64,000 nucleotides of DNA, taken from Arthrobacter gallicola (lineage in GTDB: Bacteria; Actinomycetota; Actinomycetes; Actinomycetales; Micrococcaceae). A program made the position numbers and the translations under genes. The stretch covers positions 359,160 to 423,159 of the forward strand of contig NZ_JACSQD010000001.1 of assembly GCF_014836775.1 (NCBI RefSeq), written 5' to 3'. Below the pieces are notes generated by a model. The model had not been told where the DNA came from, searched no databases, and saw only the letters and a list, made by a program, of their open reading frames with translations. Of the stretch, positions 43,175-50,858 are shown piece by piece; within the stretch, counting starts at the first letter, position 1; each line of letters begins with the position of its first letter.

Positions 43175-45019
43175 ATGCGCACCTCCATCGCCACGGTCTG
43201 CCTCAGCGGCACGCTTGAGGACAAACTGCGTGCCTGCGCGGCCGCCGGATTCGACGGTGTGGAGATCTTCGAACAGGATCTGGTCGTCAGCCCGTCCAGT
43301 CCCGAGGAAATCCGCGCCCTGGCGTCCAGCCTCGGCCTGACCCTGGACCTCTACCAGCCCTTCCGGGACTTTGAAGGAGTCTCCGAAGATCTCCTGGAGC
43401 AGAACCTGCGGCGCGCGGAAGCCAAGTTCCGCCTGATGCAGCGGCTGGGGATCGACACCATGCTGGTCTGCAGCAACGTGGCCACGGCGACCATCGATGA
43501 CGACGCCGTTGCGGCGTCCCAGCTGCGGAGCATGGGCACCCTGGCCGCCCGGTACGGAATCCGGCTGGCCTATGAAGCGCTGGCCTGGGGCCGGTACGTC
43601 AGTGACTTCGAGCATGCCTGGCGGATCGTGGAACTGGCAGATCACCCCAACGTGGGGACCTGCCTGGACAGCTTCCACATCCTGTCCCGGCGCTGGGATC
43701 CGGCAGCGATAGAGAAGATGCCTGCGGAGAAAATCTTCTTCGTCCAGCTTGCCGACGCGCCCGAACTGTCCATGGATGTGTTGTCCTGGAGCCGCCACTA
43801 CCGGGTCTTCCCCGGCGAAGGCGCCTTTGATTTGGTGACCTTCATGGGTCACCTGGTCCGCAGCGGCTACAACGGCCCGGTCTCGCTGGAGATCTTTAAC
43901 GACGTGTTCCGGCAGGCAGCCGAGGAACGCACCGCAGTGGACGCCATGCGTTCCCTCATCCGGCTGGCGGAACGCACCTCCCTGCATCTCGCCGAGGAGG
44001 GAAACGGCAAGGGTCGGATGGAACTGGCCACGCTTCCGGGCGTTGGAGAACCCCTGGGCTTCAGCTTCGCCGAGGTCAAGGCCGGCGACCCGGTCCAGGT
44101 CCGCAACCTGCTTCATCAGCTGGGTTTCACCTGCCAGGGCAGCCACCGCACCAAGGCCGTGGAACTGTGGACGCAGAACGGGGTCCGCATGATCATCAAC
44201 GGTCAGCAGGCAACGGGACTGGAACCGGGAATATCGGCGATTGGCCTTGATGTACCGGACGCTGCCGCCGCCGCCTCACGGGCCCTGCAGCTGAAAGCAA
44301 CGCCCGTCTCGCGGCGCAGCCAGGCCAACGAGGAAGTTCTGCAGGTGGTTGCCGCTCCCGACGGGACCGAGATCATTCTCTGCCAGGCCACCGAGGGTGA
44401 ACCGGCCTGGAGCGCCGAGTTCGGCACCGGCAGCCCGCTGCCGGCACCGGGACCAGTGACGGCAATCGACCACGTGAACCTGTCCCAGCCGTGGCAGCAC
44501 TTCGATGAGGCCGTCCTTTTCTACGATTCCACCCTGGGCCTGTCTACCCGCCCCAGCGTGGAAGTGCCCAGCCCCATGGGCCTGGTCCGCAGCCAGGTGA
44601 TGCGCAGCAGCGACGGAGCGGTGCGGATCGCCCTGAACATCGCGCCGCCCGTTTTCGATGACGCGGGCGATGGGTCCGGCTACCCTCAGCACGTCGCGTT
44701 CGCCTGCACCGACCTGATCAGCGTGGCCCGCACCGCCGCCGCGCGCGGCCTGGAGTTCCTCCCGGTTCCGGGCAACTACTATGAGGACCTCGACGCCCGC
44801 TTTGGCCTCGATCCGGAATTCCTCTCCACACTGCGGGAGCTGAACCTGCTCTATGACCGGGACGGCGACGGCGAATTCCTGCACTTCTATACCTCCACCG
44901 TGGGCAACGTCTTTTTTGAAGTGCTGGAACGGCGTCCGTTCTACGAGGGATACGGGGCACCCAACGCTCCGGTCCGGCTCGCCTCACAGTTTCTGACGAG
45001 CGGCACCGCACGCTCCTGA
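43175..45019 (+). CDS. quiC: 3-Dehydroshikimate dehydratase fused to HPPD-like domain (QuiC)
   Basis: A 614-aa two-domain protein. The N-terminal 280 or so residues are a sugar-isomerase-type TIM barrel (CAAAGFDGVEIFEQDL, GTCLDSFHIL, KIFFVQLADAPE), the 3-dehydroshikimate dehydratase that makes protocatechuate. The C-terminal part is a VOC/4-hydroxyphenylpyruvate dioxygenase-like double module (TAIDHVNLSQP, YPQHVAFACTDL, FFEVLERRPFYEGYGAPN). Such fusions are known in Pseudomonas QuiC1, where only the dehydratase part is essential for activity. Follows the dehydrogenase by 23 bases, co-transcribed. Confidence 0.9.
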   Translation: MRTSIATVCLSGTLEDKLRACAAAGFDGVEIFEQDLVVSPSSPEEIRALASSLGLTLDLYQPFRDFEGVSEDLLEQNLRRAEAKFRLMQRLGIDTMLVCSNVATATIDDDAVAASQLRSMGTLAARYGIRLAYEALAWGRYVSDFEHAWRIVELADHPNVGTCLDSFHILSRRWDPAAIEKMPAEKIFFVQLADAPELSMDVLSWSRHYRVFPGEGAFDLVTFMGHLVRSGYNGPVSLEIFNDVFRQAAEERTAVDAMRSLIRLAERTSLHLAEEGNGKGRMELATLPGVGEPLGFSFAEVKAGDPVQVRNLLHQLGFTCQGSHRTKAVELWTQNGVRMIINGQQATGLEPGISAIGLDVPDAAAAASRALQLKATPVSRRSQANEEVLQVVAAPDGTEIILCQATEGEPAWSAEFGTGSPLPAPGPVTAIDHVNLSQPWQHFDEAVLFYDSTLGLSTRPSVEVPSPMGLVRSQVMRSSDGAVRIALNIAPPVFDDAGDGSGYPQHVAFACTDLISVARTAAARGLEFLPVPGNYYEDLDARFGLDPEFLSTLRELNLLYDRDGDGEFLHFYTSTVGNVFFEVLERRPFYEGYGAPNAPVRLASQFLTSGTARS

Positions 45020-45066
45020 CCAGCGCAGATATCGTTTCGCGGGCGCCGCTGCCTGCCCTGGTCGGC

Positions 45067-45072
45067 TAGGAT
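45067..45072 (+). promoter_or_regulatory. -10 element of the iclR gene
   Basis: TAGGAT, 54 bases before the regulator start, in the 106-bp gap after quiC. No convincing -35. Confidence 0.35.
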
Positions 45073-45125
45073 CGGCTTCGGGCCCGCAGGCTGGCCCGGC
45101 GGGGCAACGAGGCAGGGGCGGGCGG

Positions 45126-45920
45126 ATGGGCAGGGACGGGCACATGGCCGGGGACAGCAGCAGCTGGTACGTCAAATCGGTTGAAAAGACCTTCGCCGTC
45201 CTGGATGCCTTCACGGAGGAGGCTCCGGCCCAAAGCGTGAGCGAGGTGGCCGCTGCGGCGGACCTGAGCCGTGCAGCAGCCCGCCGGTTCCTGCTGACCC
45301 TTACCGAGCTTGGCTACCTGTCCTCGGACGGAGTCCGCTTCCAGCTGGCACCCCGCTCCCTGAACATCGGATCGGCGTTCCTCGCCAACCTCACACTCCC
45401 GGCCATCGCGGAACCGCACCTGAAGTCGCTATCGGCCGATCTGCAGGAGACCGCGTCCGTCTGTATTCTCGACGGCGAGCACGTGGTGTACGTCGCGCGG
45501 GTCACCGCTCCCCGTCTGCTCAGCGTCGCAGTGCACGTTGGCACCCGTTTCCCGGCGTGGGCCACGTCCATGGGCCGGGTGCTGCTGTCCCACCTCGACC
45601 CTGAAGACCGCCAGTCCCGGTTGGACCGCTCTGAGATCCGGCGGTACACAGTAAACACGGTTGCGGACCGCCGCCGGCTCGATGAGGAACTCGCCAGCGT
45701 GCGTGCCCGGGGCTGGGCCGTGGTGCGCGAAGAATTCGAGGAAGGGCTCAGCGGTGTGGCCGTGCCGATTCGCCGCGGAAACCAGGTGGTGGCAGCGGCC
45801 AACGTTTCACTGCACCCGCATCACCGCGCAGAGTCCTGCCTGGGTGATCTGATCCTTCCCCGCCTGGTGCAGGCGGCAGAAGCAATTTCTGCAGATTACG
45901 GTATCCGTCCGCTCAGCTGA
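45126..45920 (+). CDS. IclR family regulator of the shikimate island
   Basis: A 264-aa IclR protein. N-terminal winged helix (QSVSEVAAAADLSRAAARRFLLTLTELGYL) and C-terminal effector-binding domain (VCILDGEHVVYVARV, GTRFPAWATSMGRVLL, VVREEFEEGLSGVAVPI). PobR/PcaU-type members respond to aromatic acids such as protocatechuate, which fits a pathway that makes it. Start ATG 45126 or 45144. Likely target: the palindromes at 42.1-42.2 kb. Activator or repressor not decidable. Downstream, 45921-46061 contains no gene. Confidence 0.92.
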   Translation: MGRDGHMAGDSSSWYVKSVEKTFAVLDAFTEEAPAQSVSEVAAAADLSRAAARRFLLTLTELGYLSSDGVRFQLAPRSLNIGSAFLANLTLPAIAEPHLKSLSADLQETASVCILDGEHVVYVARVTAPRLLSVAVHVGTRFPAWATSMGRVLLSHLDPEDRQSRLDRSEIRRYTVNTVADRRRLDEELASVRARGWAVVREEFEEGLSGVAVPIRRGNQVVAAANVSLHPHHRAESCLGDLILPRLVQAAEAISADYGIRPLS

Positions 45921-46061
45921 GGCTCCGGATACGTTCATGACCGCGGCCCCAGGCTGCGGCCCCTGGTTCGCCGCACCCCGGCAGCGAACTGCGACGGGGG
46001 CCGTTCGCTCCTCCCCGCCGCAGTCCGGTCTGTTCCGCCCGCCCGGCCGTGCCGGTCACAG

Positions 46062-47015
46062 CTAGGTGGCGTAGTCCTGAGCGTTGTAGAGATTCAGGTT
46101 CAGGGCGTCAGCGATCTGCGCGACAGCCTTGAGCCCACGCACACTGTTGCCCGCGGGGTCCAGGGGCGGCGAGAACGCCGCGATGGCCAGAACCCCGGGC
46201 ATGATGGCGAGCACACCGCCACCGACTCCCGATTTGCCCGGCAGCCCAACGCGGTAGGCCCAGTCTCCGGACGCAGTGTAGAGACCTTCCATGGTCATTT
46301 CGGCAAGCATGGGGGGAACCAAAGCCGGGTTGGAGATGACCTGTTCCCTGGTGACCGGGTTGGTGCCCCGGGCCGCGATGGTGGCACCCATGGTGGCCAG
46401 GTCAACCGTGGTGACCAGTGTTGAGCACTGGCGGGTGTAGACATCGCAGGCTTCCATCGGATCCGAATACATGGTGCCGCCCGAATACAGCAGCCACGCG
46501 ATGGCACGGTTGTGGAAGTTCGTGGACTGCTCTGAATCATTAACGGCATCGCTGAGGGTGATCCTCCGCCCCGCGAAGGCACCCTGAGCCGCGAGGATCC
46601 GCTCCCAGCGTTGTTCCGGGCCGTCCGCCGTGATCAGGGAAACCGTCGACATGGCACCAGCATTAACCAGGGGAGAGACGGGCGTGTCACCGTGCAGGAC
46701 AACACTGATTACCGAGTTGAAGGGCTCTCCGGTGGGGTCCGCTCCCACCTTGTCGTGGAATTCCTGCAGGCCGACGTCGCCCATCGCCACGGCCATGGAA
46801 AAGACCTTGGAAATTGACTCCAGCGCGAATTCAAAACGGGCGTCACCTGCTTCGAAAACCCGGCCGTCAGCGGTCACCACACTGACCCCGAACAAAGCCG
46901 GATCGACCGATGCCAGATACGGGATGTAGCTGGCATTTTTTCCGCCGTGCTCACCGGCTTGGTCCCGGTGCGCGGTGCTCACCGCTGCCTGGATGGCTGC
47001 ATCATCAATGTTCAT
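46062..47015 (-). CDS. glsA: Glutaminase
   Basis: Hydrolyses L-glutamine to glutamate and ammonia. A 317-aa serine-dependent beta-lactamase-fold glutaminase; the SxxK motif is SISK (FALESISKVFSMAV), with Tyr-containing NGGKNASYIPYL and GKSGVGGGVLAIMPG motifs conserved. It is the last gene of the gadB-gadC-glsA unit and overlaps the antiporter by four bases. Ammonia release and supply of glutamate for the decarboxylase both counter acid, as with E. coli YbaS. Confidence 0.95.
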   Translation of the reverse strand: MNIDDAAIQAAVSTAHRDQAGEHGGKNASYIPYLASVDPALFGVSVVTADGRVFEAGDARFEFALESISKVFSMAVAMGDVGLQEFHDKVGADPTGEPFNSVISVVLHGDTPVSPLVNAGAMSTVSLITADGPEQRWERILAAQGAFAGRRITLSDAVNDSEQSTNFHNRAIAWLLYSGGTMYSDPMEACDVYTRQCSTLVTTVDLATMGATIAARGTNPVTREQVISNPALVPPMLAEMTMEGLYTASGDWAYRVGLPGKSGVGGGVLAIMPGVLAIAAFSPPLDPAGNSVRGLKAVAQIADALNLNLYNAQDYAT

Positions 47016-48643
47016 GCCTTTGTGCTCCCGCCTGCCGGACCGGCATCAGGTTGAGGTCCGGCGGAATCTCCGCCGGGAGTCCCGGGCGTCTGCTCTTCCC
47101 ACTGCCGGGTCAGGTCCGGCGTGGCGACCGAAGACTCGTTAACAATTCCCGGATGCTTGTTCTCCAGCTGCCAGGTGAACGGCACGAACACGGTGTCAGG
47201 ATCCCGCCAGTGCGGTTTGCGCAGCGCGTAGATGACGAAGGGAACGGTCACCAGCACCGCTGCCCCTCCCACCAGGATGCCGACATAGGTCAGCGGCGAA
47301 CCCACCGCAATCTGGTCCGGCGGGATAAAGCTGAAGGCAAAGGCCATCAGCGAACCCAGGAAACCGACGCCACCGAAAATCCACATCCCGGCAGCGCCTC
47401 CGGGCACACGGTAGGGCCGCGGCCGGTGGGGCTGGCTGTAGCGGAGGTACATCGCTGCAGCGAACATCAGCAGGTACATGATCAGGTAGAGGATCACCGT
47501 GAGCTGGCTGAGGATCTGGTAGGCCGCCTGCACCGAGGGCAGCACCACGTAGACGATGCCCAGGGCCGTGACCAGCATTGCCTGGAACAGCAGAATGTGG
47601 GTGCCCATCCCATGCTTGTTCGTGTACTGCCAGAATCTTGGCAGGTATCCGGCCTTGGCGACCGCCAGCAGGCCGCTGGAGGGTCCGGCAACCCAGGTCA
47701 CCACGCCGGCCAGCACCCCGATGAGGAGCATGCCGGCGACGATCGGACCGGCCCAGCCCAGCCCGGCCCATTCGAACATGTCGTTGTAGGAGGTCAGCAG
47801 GCTCTGGGTGAGGTTGATGTCCGCCTGGGGAACGACGAACGCGATCGCCAGCGTGCCCAGCACGAATATCACCACCGTTCCCGCAGCGGCGATCAGGACG
47901 GCCAGCGGGTAGTTGCGGTTTGAGTTCTTGACGTCCTTGACATGGATGGCGTTCATTTCCATGCCGGCGTAAAAGAGAAAAATGCTGGCGGCCAGCACCA
48001 CGTTGGCGAAGTTGGAGAAGTCCGGAATGAGCTCGCCCCAGCCAAGTTCGATCTGGGGAGTGTTTCCGGCGAAGAAGTAGGCGAAGCCCAGCACGATGAG
48101 GATGGCGGCCGGAATCAGGGTGCCGATGATCCCGCCCCACTGGGCCACCTTGGAGAAAGCCGCCGCTCCGCGGAAGGCGATGAACGTAGCCAGCCAGTAA
48201 ACAATCAGCACCACTGCCAGAACAAATGCTTTGTTTCCGGACAGCTGTGCGTCAAGACTTTGGTCTGTGCCGGTATAGGCCAGGGAAACGGCCCCGAAGG
48301 TGAGGACGGTGGGGAACCAGAAAGTCACCTCGATAAAGAGCATAAACATGGCCAGGAACGCCCACCGCGGCCCGAAGGCCTCACCTACCCAGCGGAAAAC
48401 GCCTCCGGTTTCAGGCCACCCGGTGGCCAGCTCTGCCGCGACAATGGAAACCGGAATCAGGAAAACAATGGCCGCGAAGACATAGTAGAAAATCGAACTC
48501 AGGCCATACTCAGCTTCAGCCGGCAGCCCGCGGAGACTGACCACTGCAACGATGTTCATGACCGCGAGCGCTCCGACGGTGATGGTGGCTGTCTGCGCTG
48601 CCCGGCCCTTCTTGTTCGGCGTGGATGTTGTGGAATCGCTCAT
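47012..48643 (-). CDS. gadC: Glutamate:GABA antiporter GadC
   Basis: A 543-aa APC-superfamily antiporter exchanging glutamate for GABA. About 12 membrane helices, with GGVFRWVGEAFGPRWAFLAMFM, SIFLFYAGMEMNAIHVKDVK (GadC/AGT hallmark), and a soluble C-terminal tail (about 470-543) that could act as the pH plug. ATG 48643 follows GAGGAGGTGGGTGGG. Its 3' end overlaps glsA by four bases; gadB ends 18 bases upstream. Confidence 0.93.
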   Translation of the reverse strand: MSDSTTSTPNKKGRAAQTATITVGALAVMNIVAVVSLRGLPAEAEYGLSSIFYYVFAAIVFLIPVSIVAAELATGWPETGGVFRWVGEAFGPRWAFLAMFMLFIEVTFWFPTVLTFGAVSLAYTGTDQSLDAQLSGNKAFVLAVVLIVYWLATFIAFRGAAAFSKVAQWGGIIGTLIPAAILIVLGFAYFFAGNTPQIELGWGELIPDFSNFANVVLAASIFLFYAGMEMNAIHVKDVKNSNRNYPLAVLIAAAGTVVIFVLGTLAIAFVVPQADINLTQSLLTSYNDMFEWAGLGWAGPIVAGMLLIGVLAGVVTWVAGPSSGLLAVAKAGYLPRFWQYTNKHGMGTHILLFQAMLVTALGIVYVVLPSVQAAYQILSQLTVILYLIMYLLMFAAAMYLRYSQPHRPRPYRVPGGAAGMWIFGGVGFLGSLMAFAFSFIPPDQIAVGSPLTYVGILVGGAAVLVTVPFVIYALRKPHWRDPDTVFVPFTWQLENKHPGIVNESSVATPDLTRQWEEQTPGTPGGDSAGPQPDAGPAGGSTKA

Positions 48644-48661
48644 CCCACCCACCTCCTCGGG

Positions 48662-50044
48662 TTAGTGGTGGAATCCCGGATGCTTCCGCTCCGAGGGCAT
48701 CGGGGCGCTCAGGTTGTTCAGGTAGGAGGTCTCCTCCCGGATGTCGTCCAGCAGCCTGCCTGCCAAATCCATGCTGAGCCCGTTGCGCACGACGATCCGC
48801 TCCACGGTCAGGTTCTGAAGATTGGCCGGCAGGGGATAGGCCGGGACCAGCCAGCCCTTGGTCCGCAGCCGGTCCGCCAGGTTATACAGCGTCCAGCGGT
48901 CCGTGTGGCCCTCCTTGAGCCGCCAGGCGAACACGGGGATGTCCGAGCCGTCATTCCAGAGTTCAAATGGGCCGATTTCGCTGATCCCGCGGGAGAGGAA
49001 CAGTGCAACGTCCTGGCTGGCCTGCTGCACCTTCTTGTAGCCCTCGAAGCCAAGCCGCAGGAACAGGTAGAACTGCAAAACCACCTGGGCACCGGGCCGC
49101 GAGAAGTTCAGTGCGAAGGTTGGCATGTCGCCGCCGAGGTAGCTCACGTAGAAGATGAGGTCTTCCGGCAGCCACTGCCGTTCGCGCCAGACAACCCAGC
49201 CCAGGCCTGGATAAACGAGGCCGTATTTGTGGCCGGACGTCGAGATTGAGTGGACCCGTTCGAGCTGGAAATCCCATTCCAGCTCCGGCTGGATAAATGG
49301 TGCGATCATTCCGCCGGAGGCAGCATCCACATGGATCGGGATATCCAGTCCGGTGGACGCCTGGATTTCGTCGAGCTTCGCCGCAATCGCCTTCACGGGT
49401 TCATACATGCCGGTATAGGTCACACCCATAATCGCAACAACACCGATGGTGTTTTCATCGATGTACTTTTCGAGTTCGAAACCGTCCAGGCACTTATGCT
49501 CCTCACTGATGGGCACAAGGCGGGGTTCGATGTCGAAATAGTTGCAGAACTTCTCCCAGCAGACCTGGACGGCGGAACTCATAACAAGGTTTGGCTTCTC
49601 CGTGGATTTTCCTTCACTGCGCCGCTTGTGCTGCCAGAGCCGTTTGAACGCCAGCCCGCCGAGCATGCAGGCCTCGGAAGACCCGATGGTGGAGGTACCG
49701 ATCGTTCCGGTGGGATCGGGGGAGTTCCACAGGCCGGCGAGCATCTTCCAGCAGTACTGCTCGATCGCAGCCGTCTGCGGATACTCGTCCTTATCGATCA
49801 TGTTTTTGTCATAGGTTTCGGCGTACAGCCGGTCCGCCTGGCTGTCCATCCAGGTGCTGACGAAGGTGGCCAGGTTCAGCCGCGCATTGCCGTCGAGCAT
49901 CGTCTCGTCGTGGACAATCTGGTAAGCGGTTTCGGGTGCCATTTCCCCTTGGGGAATCCGGGTCTTGGAGACCTGGGTAGCCTCCCCGGCACGGGAGAAA
50001 ACCGGATTGACGCTAAGGAAGTCCTGCGGATCATTCTGCGGCAT
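48662..50044 (-). CDS. gadB: Glutamate decarboxylase GadB
   Basis: PLP enzyme converting glutamate to GABA with consumption of a cytoplasmic proton. 460 aa: TSTIGSSEACMLGGLAFK (cofactor phosphate site), HVDAASGG (His/Asp pair), and the PLP Lys in SISTSGHKYGLVYPGLGW. The C-terminal tail ends KHPGFHH, like the pH-sensing tail of E. coli GadB ending KHT. A -10 TATAGT at 50134-50139 is about 90 bases upstream. First gene of the operon. Confidence 0.95.
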   Translation of the reverse strand: MPQNDPQDFLSVNPVFSRAGEATQVSKTRIPQGEMAPETAYQIVHDETMLDGNARLNLATFVSTWMDSQADRLYAETYDKNMIDKDEYPQTAAIEQYCWKMLAGLWNSPDPTGTIGTSTIGSSEACMLGGLAFKRLWQHKRRSEGKSTEKPNLVMSSAVQVCWEKFCNYFDIEPRLVPISEEHKCLDGFELEKYIDENTIGVVAIMGVTYTGMYEPVKAIAAKLDEIQASTGLDIPIHVDAASGGMIAPFIQPELEWDFQLERVHSISTSGHKYGLVYPGLGWVVWRERQWLPEDLIFYVSYLGGDMPTFALNFSRPGAQVVLQFYLFLRLGFEGYKKVQQASQDVALFLSRGISEIGPFELWNDGSDIPVFAWRLKEGHTDRWTLYNLADRLRTKGWLVPAYPLPANLQNLTVERIVVRNGLSMDLAGRLLDDIREETSYLNNLSAPMPSERKHPGFHH

Positions 50045-50133
50045 GACATCGACCTCTCGAATGGGAGTGTCCCGACTGCATGGGCCGTGGTGAGCGGCTG
50101 TTTCGAGTCCCCACAGGGTGCGCGCGCTTCCTG

Positions 50134-50139
50134 ACTATA
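50134..50139 (-). promoter_or_regulatory. -10 element for the gad operon
   Basis: TATAGT on the minus strand (plus ACTATA), about 90 bases before gadB. The -35 is weak. The 330-bp gap (50045-50374) holds this promoter and the hsp20 promoter only. Confidence 0.4.
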
Positions 50140-50255
50140 CGCGCAGCCCATCAGCCATTACTAGGTATCTGCGCGGTAACCCGCCCGTAAATCCGGCGGC
50201 TGTGCGTCCATGCTGACGGGTTCGACGGCGGGCCGCCGGTTAGGTGCCGGGACCG

Positions 50256-50284
50256 TTGAGCGAGCCGCCGGCTCCCGGTAGGCT
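50256..50284 (+). promoter_or_regulatory. Promoter for hsp20
   Basis: TTGAGC (50256-50261) and TAGGCT (50279-50284), 17 bases apart; the gene starts 91 bases downstream. No HAIR- or CIRCE-like repeat was noticed. Confidence 0.5.
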
Positions 50285-50374
50285 GACCGCACTATCCACC
50301 CCGCGGCAGCCAGGTTATCCGGTTCGTCCATGACCCGGTTCCACTGCAAAACGCGGGCCACCGGAGGAGACCCC

Positions 50375-50785
50375 ATGGCTGGACTGACCCGACGCGACCG
50401 TTTTGAACTGCCTGAGCCCATGCGCCGGCTCTTCGAGGGGGACTGGGACGTTCCTGCCTTCCGGGTGGAGGAGTACCGGGACGGTCCAACCATGGTGGTC
50501 CGCGCGGAGCTGCCCAGCATTGATCCGGAAAAGGATCTCGATGTGAGCGTTACCGAGGGAACACTCCGGATCCGGGGTGAACGCCGGGAAAGCGAGGAAC
50601 AGAAGTCCCGGAACGGTTACCGGTCCGAATTCAAGTACGGCTCCTTTACCCGGGACATCCAGCTGCCGCCCGGAGCCAACCCGGACGGTGTATCGGCGTC
50701 CTACCACGACGGCGTCCTGGAAGTCAGGGTCCCGGTAGCCGAAGACGGCGGATCAGGACGCAAGATCACGGTTAACCGGGCATAG
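50375..50785 (+). CDS. Hsp20 small heat-shock protein
   Basis: A 136-aa alpha-crystallin-domain chaperone that holds unfolding proteins. ACD from VEEYRDGPTMVVRAELPSID to the strand ending GVLEVRVPV; the RIRGER and YGSFTRDIQLPPG signatures are intact, and the short C-terminal tail ends KITVNRA. Start ATG 50375 follows GGAGGA. Lies beside the acid-resistance operon, both stress-related, but separately transcribed. Confidence 0.92.
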   Translation: MAGLTRRDRFELPEPMRRLFEGDWDVPAFRVEEYRDGPTMVVRAELPSIDPEKDLDVSVTEGTLRIRGERRESEEQKSRNGYRSEFKYGSFTRDIQLPPGANPDGVSASYHDGVLEVRVPVAEDGGSGRKITVNRA

Positions 50786-50858
50786 AACCCAGCGGGCCGA
50801 GGGCCCGCTTCTGGAGGCGGCGCTGTCCGCCGTGAACCCCGCGCCGTGTGGAGGTCCT

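Noticed and set aside
47942..49249. 435-codon plus-strand open frame across gadC and gadB
   Set aside because: Spans two genes with clear motifs on the other strand; composition is shadow-like.
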